In this document: positions 56,661 to 64,000 of the stretch, piece after piece
How the letters are laid out: each line of letters opens with the position of its first letter
Numbering within the stretch: the stretch's first letter is position 1
Source: Amaurobius ferox
Taxonomy: Eukaryota; Arthropoda; Arachnida; Araneae; Amaurobiidae
Direction of reading: 5' to 3'
DNA: 64,000 nt
Assembly: GCA_951213105.1 (NCBI GenBank)
Contig: OX578145.1
Coordinates: forward strand, 114,600,239 to 114,664,238
Notes under the pieces: model-generated
What the model saw: the letters and a program-made list of their open reading frames with translations, nothing else
Told to the model about the DNA's origin: nothing
The model's database searches: none
Program-made: the position numbers and the translations under genes

Positions 56661-57618
56661 TATGCTGGATCGAATAAACGTGTTTCCAGCGTCTCTCAGA
56701 GGAGAATTTGAAGTTAGGATAATGAACTCAAAAACAAAGCGAGATAGACGATAAAAGCCAATTACACAGCTGTATAGCATTGTCTAATTAGTATTAAGAA
56801 AGCACCAGGGAAGCAATACGAAAACGCGTATATGGAAAGAAAGAAATATCTGTCATACTTTATCAGATCGCTAGATGGGAGATTCATTGTAAATAATTAT
56901 TATTGCGATTTTTTTTTCTTTCTCGAATTTAAATGTGCGTTGTACATGACGGAGATCATTTTTAACAGACTCAGCACTAGATTTCTGTGTGCACTGTTTA
57001 TTCCATGTTGTTTACTGTATTCTGAACAACAATTTGTCTATACCCATAGTGTTGGGATTCTTTATACAAATCTTTGATGTTCAGTGTGGGGAAAAGCCTA
57101 CTCTCGTGGTTGGTCAGATCTATTTATACGGCGGACTTCGGAAGAAGATTCTCGGCAGGAAAAAGTGGCATATTCGACTAAGAAAAGCCATGCTACGAAA
57201 TGACCGTGTGCTATGAATAGCAGGAATGTTCATCGTCGTCATGTAGTAAGTTATCGCATTCATTAGTTTTACAGTCTGTGAAATTCAGTAAGGAGTTAGG
57301 CCCGAATTAGATTAGTAATATCCCTGGAAAAATCATGTATGGTTAGCTGTGTAAATAGTGTATATAGTAGATTTGTTTGTAATGCCATTTATGTTTGAGT
57401 TTCAGCGAGATAGCTGTGAGTAAAATAGTTAATATGTTAAGTGTCGTGATTCTTCCGTCGAATTCTGATCGTTAGATAAAATAATAGTATGTTTCACTTA
57501 GATGTTGAAATAGTTAAAAAGAACCTGTACAGTGTCCATCCGAACAGAGAAGTACTTTACAGTGTGTCAAATAAATGCCTTTTGTAACAGTCTCATTGTC
57601 GACTTCTACTAATCAAAC

Positions 57619-57802
57619 CAGTGTTTTTAAGACTATTTGGGTCGCGGAACCCTTTAGAAACTCAACTGGATGGCGGAATCCCAAAATGATATAAAATGCA
57701 GTGGGGTCCAAATTAATCATACGAAAACTATCACGTCGGGGAACCCCTGGAATGATGTTCTGGAAACCCGGGGTTCCGCAGAGCATATTGTGAAATACGC
57801 TG
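57619..57802. mobile_element. hAT-type MITE, 184 bp
   Basis: The left end CAGTGTTTTTAAGACTAT and the right end in reverse complement CAGCGTATTTCACAATAT are partial inverted repeats. Flanking 8-mers AATCAAAC (57611-57618) and GATTAAAC (57803-57810) match at 6 of 8. Inside, GGGTCGCGGAACCC and GGGGTTCCGCAGAG also pair as a subterminal inverted repeat. Confidence 0.65.
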
Positions 57803-58134
57803 GATTAAACAAATGCTCTACAACTTTGAAATGGACATTCTTCTTTTATCTCCCTTTCTTACCGAGTCCATTACCCCCAAACTTTTTAAATTTTCAGCTA
57901 GGGTCGCTTCAATCCCTTTTATCCGATCGGGCAGGGTATTAGACCTAATGTGGATGGACTTTTCCTTACAAAGTTATTGGGGTGGTTGATAACTTTTCTA
58001 GGAACTCTAACGATTAATAAGATATAAACTTATAATTCTCAAACGTTGCCTTGGCTACTCATGCATAAGTAGATGGAATAATCTTGAACATGTGTCTTTC
58101 TCATAAAACTCTCCTTAAAGGGGGGGCGTTCCGA

Positions 58135-58275
58135 AAGTTAGGATGACGTCCCCACCTGTAGATAACAATATGCATAAAGCAGTTTCGTACTTTTTCACGC
58201 TCGGCAGCATCATGGAATAAGCGATACCCATAGCAAACGATTACAGTAAAAGAAAACTTGCTATGTACCACAATT
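58135..58275. repeat. Diverged relative of the 27.4-kb tandem-duplicated unit
   Basis: GTTAGGAT, GCAGATAACA-like GTAGATAACAATATGCAT, TTCGTACTTTTTCACGCTC, GAAAACTTGCTATG and ACAATTTTA occur in the same order as in the units at 27400-27834. Identity is perhaps two thirds by eye. Confidence 0.5.
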
Positions 58276-58421
58276 TTATGAACATCCATACAGATCAATA
58301 AAGTCAGTCCTGTCATCAGTCTTAGCCATAGAAATGTGTTCACGAATACCTGTATCTGCAGTGGGAGCGAAATCCTAAATTACGTTATTTTAACGAATCA
58401 TAAATAGTACGCTTTCCTTAC

Positions 58422-58573
58422 TTCTTTTAAGACTCGAGGAGTCTTTGCTCGTGGTCTTTTCGTCCAATTCCTCCATGACAGCGTCTATGATGGGCACCAT
58501 AAGAGCAGCTGTGGCAGTGTTGCTGATCCACATGGAGAGAAACATGGAGGTGGCCATGAAACCGAACATCATC
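58422..58573 (-). CDS. SLC13 transporter exon A (first SNT motif)
   Basis: One hundred fifty-two bases, acceptor GTATTTCAG, donor GTAAGG. It encodes MMFGFMATSMFLSMWISNTA followed by TAALMVPIIDAVMEEL and a charged tail (DEKTTSKDSSSLKR). GFM-xTxFLSMWISNTATxAMMxPI is the first half-site of SLC13 transporters; the SNT triplet lies at the tip of a re-entrant hairpin and contributes to sodium and substrate binding. The first base completes a codon from an upstream exon, so the N-terminal 100 or so residues lie to the right. I found no such exon up to 64000. Product: plasma-membrane di/tricarboxylate transporter (inferred). Confidence 0.95.
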
Positions 58574-59236
58574 CTGAAATACAAATCAACCGTTATTGAG
58601 GCAGCAGTTTAATAATATCAAGATATTGGCGACAACATCCAACTGGACAAACTATAAATAAGGAGGATGACTTTTGTGAAGAATTTTCTAAAACAACAGA
58701 TTCCAAACTTTTTCGACAGGACACTTCTATTTGTGAACTTCTATGGAACATTCAGTCCTTTTTGAAGCAAATTTCGTTTTAAAATTTGCGAAATTAACAT
58801 TCTTTAATATTAATATTGCGGAATTAATTTATTTCGCAAAATAAAGTATAAATATTTGGAGTGAAAATCTAAGCGACGTACAGCTGAAAAAAAAAGGGGG
58901 GTGGGGGGACAACAACAACAACAACAACAAAAAAAAAAAAAACTACCCCTCGTTATTTTACCTTCGTTCATAGCAGAATAAAAGTTCTAGGATATCATTC
59001 GAAATAATATTGTACCGAACGCTCATAAGGCAGTATTAAATGCTTTGAGCTAAAGACGTCTCCAGCTCATGATCGTTCGCTACAATATCTTCTACAGATT
59101 CATATGCAAAAAATCTGTATAAAGGACCTTTTTCATATCAATTTGAGCACAGATTTCAAAATTTACAATGGCAACACTCAGTTTTGATGTTATAAACAAA
59201 TTCTACATCCTCATAAAACTTTACATATAGATTTTT

Positions 59237-60330
59237 AACACTTTACAACAAAGTTGAAAAGTGTTTATGACTTTGTTCATTCTGTCTGTCTGTCTGTCAG
59301 CATGATAACAGCCGTAAAAATGACTTTATCAAAATGAAATTTTAGTATGCTGTTTAGACGGTTTCTGGGACCTATGGGAATATAAATGAATAATATCACC
59401 CAATTAGTTTTGGATTGAGCCCGGGTTGAAAAAATGAAATACATTGAGCCCTATGGGACCTAATTTTTCAAACATTTTTTAAGCGGATTTAAAATTCACA
59501 AATTACTTCGGAAATTTTAGAACATATTCAAATTATCCCATAAAATATATAAAAAAAAATTTTTCAGCAAAATATAATCAGTAGTTTTTCAAATAAAAAT
59601 TAAAATAATAATTACACCTTTTATATAAAGCGATCACGTGACCCACTTCAAAATAAAACATGGTATCCATCTTGTGTCAAAATCGTGATTTTTAAAGTTC
59701 TTTCTAATTCCTATTGAGTGTTGTATCCGTCATAAAACCGCTTTATTTTTGCTTAAGTTTCTGTGCATCTACATACTGAAATAACGCAATTACTATATAT
59801 TTGAGTTTAAAGGATCATCCAACTTTGATTATTTCTACAACGAAGCCTATTTTTCACTTATGGAAAATGTAAATACCAAAAGATGTTGAATGAGTTGTAC
59901 AAGAATTGCTGCATTTGTTTAACGCAAAATTATTTAGCTCATGGAGTCTGCAATATAGCTGATATGAATGAAATATCAATTGATTTTACAGAGAGAAGGA
60001 CGATTTGTTCGATGAAGTTTTAAGCATAGAGTTTAATTACTTGTATCTCCATGGTCTAATTTTAAAAATATTATCGAGGAATGTATCGCATTTTAGAGAT
60101 GCTTAAACCAGGCAATTTATATTTCAATGCCGTCATTTGAATGAAGTTCGTTTTTTTCGATCAAGTTTTAAGTTTTCAAATATAATAAATTAATGTAGTA
60201 TTGTGATAATTTTAAAAATATTAGCGATCAATGTTTCGCATTTTAGAGATGTTTAAATAAAATTGCATTGAAGTTGGAAAGCGTTTCATAATCAATGATT
60301 TATGCATTCTTTCTTGTTTTATATTGTTTC
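59237..60330 (-). repeat. 1.1-1.3-kb repeat family B, copy 2
   Basis: Reverse-orientation partner of 49690-50975. It begins CACTTTACAACAAAGTTGAA AAGTG and (TCTG)n and ends near AATCAATGATTTATGCATTC TTTC. The two copies lie on either side of SLC13 exons A and B and could in principle pair in the transcript. Confidence 0.8.
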
Positions 60331-60356
60331 TGTCGTTATATCAGGAGATATTACGA

Positions 60357-60400
60357 TTTTAAATATGGAGATAATTCGGAAATCATCTCCATATTTAAAA
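60357..60400. repeat. Perfect 16-bp hairpin arms just beyond repeat B copy 2
   Basis: TTTTAAATATGGAGAT (60357-60372) and ATCTCCATATTTAAAA (60385-60400) with a 12-base loop. Not obviously part of a known element. Confidence 0.8.
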
Positions 60401-62582
60401 CCGCATTTTGAAGAACGCGATTATTGTTGTTTAATCATAGATGTTTTAATAAAGTGGGCCATTTGATTCTTTACTGAAAGACGTTATTTGTGATTTTATG
60501 ATTATGTCAGTTTTGCATACCGCATTCACGTAAGTGTCTGTATTTTCAACCGAAGCTGCATTTAATTAAAATAGCAACGATTTCTCAAATACCCCTTTGA
60601 CATTCATTGCTTTATTTATTTGTGTTTTACGTTTGAGGAGAGTCGAACGTTTAAATTTATATCTTATAATGTTTTTTCGAGCTTCGTGTTTCATTTAAAG
60701 TATTTTGTGCTATTATAATTGCACGATGAAAGTCACTTGTATAATAACTCTTAATTAATAATCTTAATTAATTAATTAATAATCATAATGTCCTTTTTAA
60801 TTGATTTCCGCCAAAATATATTAAATTTGCTATTCATATTGTTTTTCGAATATTAATTTCATAATTCATATTGTATACAAAAAATATATATTATAAATTA
60901 CGTCGGTTTTGTTTGGGTCATTTAATTGCAATGTAATAATAATAATAATAATAATAAAATTCAGCGTGATAAGAAGATTGAACAAAAGTCTAGAAAACTA
61001 ATTTAACATTAGGAGTCTAAATACTCGTAATTCAGAAACGGCTGTACTAAATGATTTGAAACGTGGTAGCGTAAGTTAAATTTTGACGTAGATTCGAAAT
61101 CCAACATAAAAATTGGATGTTGCCATTGGACATTTTAAGTTGGTACGCATTTAGATAAGAATACGCCGGTTTTTTATGCAAATTTTAAACATATAAATTT
61201 GCAGAGGATATTATTCTGTATCGAATTATATATTTGAATTTGGTGTATTACAAACGGTGTGCGAAAACCGATGGGTAGTTTTTCACTCCCCGCAGCTGAA
61301 ATATCTTTGAAATATACTCCCAGGTCATGGATCCACATTTCAAACTACAGGGTGTCCCAAAAAGATTGAAACAGAAGATTCTTTACATGTTGGAGATAAG
61401 TGGGCAATGTAAATTGCAAAAATGTTGAAAGTAAGGTAGGAAATAAGACTACGTTAATGAAATAGTCCTCCCATTCATTTTCAAAAAGTTACACTTTTTA
61501 AATTTTTATATGACCCCCTTAGACAAATTTGGTTAATCAAAAAAAAATTTATTTTTAATGCAACAAGATCATTAAAAAAAACCCGCATATCTGTATCCTT
61601 AAAATTGAGCGAGTTATATTTAATTGAAAATTGAAGATTGTGAATGGGGACCCTATATCCAATTAGAAATGTAAATTTGTGACATATCACAAAAAAAATA
61701 AAACTGGATGATAATACATAGGATACCCAACCGCATAGTGAGTGCCACTGTTTTATATGATCTCTGTCTGTGTAATGCTTTATTTAGAGACAAACATTGT
61801 AATTAACAAAATACTTGCACTGTAAGGTGTTTAAAATAGCAAAATATTGCATGTAAATTTATTATATGCTAAATTTATTATTAAGTTTAAACACAAGAGT
61901 TGACAGTTTAAACAAAATGTAATTTAAAATCGTGTAAATAAGATTGGACTTTTCGAAAGGAAAATTGCTCCGGCATCTTGTCTTGATGTCGCACTCGATT
62001 TTCAGAAACATACAAATGTACGTTTTAGAATCGAAGTATGTAATGCGCATGTAATAATTTCTCTTTCGCCATTTTTCATTTGTATCCAATTGATCGACAA
62101 ACCTTGAAAAGAAGAACATTTCCTTCCACTTAATCCATACAACCGCGTTCAATTGGCTGCCTCTGTATGATAGTCGAAGAAATTTACTTAATTGCAAATG
62201 GTTCTTTAATGATAATATAGATGTTTTTATGTATTTTTTCCCCACTTTCTAAAACCGCAGGACTAAATTAGTCACAGGAAGAATCTCGTGGAAATCCTAA
62301 TGACTCTTCATTAAGACGTCATTCGGGGTAAACTGATCGCAGTTAAATATGTGTTATTTTCATATTTGGTAGTTATCGCACTTCAGACGTATAAATTAAC
62401 GAATTATATCACGTTTCAGTATGTATGCGAAATTCTAATTTCCTCTTTACAACCTCCCATAAAATCACCGAAGTCTACCAGCAAGGTTAGTTCAATAAGG
62501 TCCATTTCGTTATAAACAATTCAATTTCAAGGTCACATGCCAAAGTTTATCTTTCTATAATCGTATTTTTCTTTCTCTAACA
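60401..62582. other. SLC13 intron upstream of exon A, no gene seen
   Basis: Searched on the minus strand for the N-terminal SLC13 exons without success. CAGGGTGTCCCAAAAAGATT GAAAC at about 61350 resembles a mariner-type terminus, without a partner. A (TAA)n run lies at about 60935-60957. The 127-codon frame at 61862-62245 (minus) is basic and aromatic-rich, with no recognisable domain and no supported splice sites. Confidence 0.45.
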
Positions 62583-63266
62583 TAAACCCGGGAATTTTAA
62601 GAAGTGGGAATAAATCCAGGCATTTTGGGGAATAAACCGGAAATTTTGGAAGCATTGGAAACTTTGATGGGAACAAACTAATTTACACGTTTCTTATATG
62701 CTCTGGCTAATCCAGCACAATAAACAGTTTAAACCTTAATAATGGATTGCCATTTATATAAATTTACTAAATCTGCGTATTAGTTTAAATGCAAAATCTA
62801 TTGAAATATAATTGAGAATGGGAAATTACAAAAATTTTGTTGAAAATTTGCAAATTATATCAGTCACATTATTGGGATTCATATAGATTTCTTATTATCA
62901 TTTAATAATAAATGAATATGAATGAATTAATCACTTCGTAATAAGTATTCCAACGTTTGGGATGTTTTCACTTTTAAAATATTTACAAATTAAATCACAA
63001 TTTATTTGGGGGAATTATTTTTAAGTATGATAGGAAAGTCACATAATTTAAATATTTTTCTTGGATCTCACAAATCTTTCTGAGTTCTCCATGCTTCAGC
63101 TATTTACAATCCCGAATGCAAAAAATAAATATTAATTTTGGATCATATACATTTCTTTTACTATACAAAATGCAATGATTGAAAATTCCCACTTTTTTGG
63201 AAACTTTCAAAATTCCCTTACCAAAACACCCGAAATAAATCGGGATTTTTCCAGTCTTTGCAACCC
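62583..63266. mobile_element. 680-bp MITE, family C copy 2
   Basis: Same orientation and order as 42200-42881 (GGGAATTTT, GGAAACTTTGATGGGAA, TTTCTTATATGCTCTGGCTA, ATGAATATGAATGAATTAAT CACTTCG, CTTGGATCTCACAAATC). It ends CGGGATTTTTCCAGTCTTTG CAACCC. The extreme left end is missing or diverged. Identity to copy 1 is visibly high (roughly 80 percent by eye). Confidence 0.72.
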
Positions 63267-63593
63267 TATCTATCCCTAACACACTATACTTCCGAAGTCC
63301 GCAGATAGGCAAGGTTGTTCGGTAAGGGAGAAATTGAACTACCACTTCTGACCTAAGTTCTAGCAAAGAACTCTCGTACTTAAAGGTAAAGAAATATTTT
63401 ACTGAAGGATATTCAGACTTCGTTTCTTACACAATCTATAATTTAAACGTAGAATATATCAATATAATCATTCTCATGCAATAGTGTGGGATTCATACAA
63501 ATAGAATACGACGATATAACAATTCACACTCATAAAAAAAAATTCAGTTTAAGATTATGTCCCGATTGCTGTCAGTTTAAATTTGAGGAATTT

Positions 63594-63838
63594 GCCGACG
63601 TGGTGGTCGAGTGGTCAAGGCGAGCGTTTCCACAGCAATCGCTCGACAGCCGCGTTGTGGGTTCGAGTCCCACGTAATGCATGGATGTTTGTGTTGTGGG
63701 TGCAGTGTGTTCCGCCCCTCTCTGGTGCGCCTGGGGCAACGTCCTAGGACGGCTAAATGGTTCACGTTCTGGCCGCTGACAAAGGCGAATGATGAAAGTC
63801 AAGTGCCTGGCCATTTGATGAAAAAAGAAAAAAAAAAA
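63594..63838 (+). mobile_element. tRNA-derived SINE with exact 10-bp target duplication
   Basis: The head reads like a class II tRNA: GTGGTCGAGTGGTCAAGGCG (A box) at 63602 and GGGTTCGAGTCCC (B box) at 63659-63671. A CCGCCCCTCTCTGGTGCGCC body and an A-rich tail at 63820-63838 follow. The direct repeat TGAGGAATTT flanks it exactly (63584-63593 and 63839-63848). Its body is unrelated to the 5S/tRNA SINE pair, so it is a second SINE family. Overlapping open frames on both strands are by-products. Confidence 0.88.
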
Positions 63839-64000
63839 TGAGGAATTTAAGGCGGTGTAAACATTAAAAACGAAAAGTTTTCAATTTTCTTCAATCTGAC
63901 AAGACGATTGCTCGAAAACTAGTACAGCTTTGTAAAAACCAATTACTGATATAGAAACCAGATTTCTCACTGAACAGTTTTGTTGGTAAATTGTTATATT

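Noticed and set aside
56529..56780. Coding frames around 56.3-56.8 kb on both strands
   Set aside because: They run through the tRNA-headed SINE and its flank; the same frames recur in the SINE at 9056-9253, so they are repeat by-products.
61862..62245. 127-codon minus-strand frame as an N-terminal SLC13 exon
   Set aside because: No membrane-helix pattern or SLC13 motif, composition basic and aromatic, and no acceptor/donor pair in the phase needed by exon A.
63594..63680. A functional tRNA gene
   Set aside because: A and B boxes are present, but acceptor-stem pairing is not seen and the sequence continues into a SINE body with A-rich tail and target duplication.
1..64000. CRISPR arrays, operons, integrated virus or bacterial genes
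   Set aside because: No regularly spaced short repeats, no prokaryote-like gene packing, and no capsid, protease or envelope-like frames were recognised.

Overview
The window reads as a piece of an AT-rich, intron-rich arthropod nuclear genome. Arachnid, probably spider, is my best guess; this is inference from gene structure and repeat style, not a database match. It carries parts of two protein-coding genes facing each other, embedded in a dense layer of DNA transposons, MITEs and SINEs.

Left part (1-21.4 kb, + strand): five intact C2H2 zinc-finger exons (89-291, 1525-1730, 10594-10889, 16091-16383, 21031-21344) and one dead copy (about 319-576). Each intact exon begins after a pyrimidine-rich AG, enters in the same phase with the dinucleotide GT, carries two or three fingers and ends in its own stop codon. 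This is the layout of alternative 3'-terminal zinc-finger exons, as known from lola-type BTB zinc-finger genes. The shared upstream exons, including any BTB domain, would lie left of the window.

Right part (28.8-58.6 kb, - strand): nine consecutive, phase-compatible exons of an SLC13 family sodium-coupled di/tricarboxylate transporter (Indy/NaDC/NaCT type). They run 5' to 3' as 58573-58422, 52732-52630, 46927-46790, 45121-45002, 42129-42049, 40817-40716, 39816-39636, 33098-32937 and 28940-28803, giving about 392 codons. The N-terminal exons are beyond the right edge. The last coding exon, with the final membrane segment, was not found. The two genes are convergent.

Mobile DNA: a mariner with both inverted repeats, a 5'-truncated mariner, three Tc1-like pseudogenes, a 3.3-kb hAT element with an 8-bp target duplication, a hAT transposase remnant, two pogo/Tigger-type deletion derivatives, several small hAT-type MITEs, foldback elements, a RNase H fragment of a jockey-like LINE, and several SINEs. 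A roughly 0.9-kb repeat is present in at least five good copies in both orientations inside SLC13 introns, one nested in another. A roughly 1.1-1.3-kb repeat forms a distant inverted pair around the two 5'-most SLC13 exons.

Most unusual: one SINE body occurs behind two different RNA polymerase III heads, a 5S rRNA-like head at 8911 and a tRNA-like head at 56660 (- strand). Its 3' tail also appears alone as four tiny insertions of 37-58 bp, each flanked by 10-15-bp target-site duplications. These look like extremely 5'-truncated retroposition events. No CRISPR array, operon, or bacterial gene was seen.
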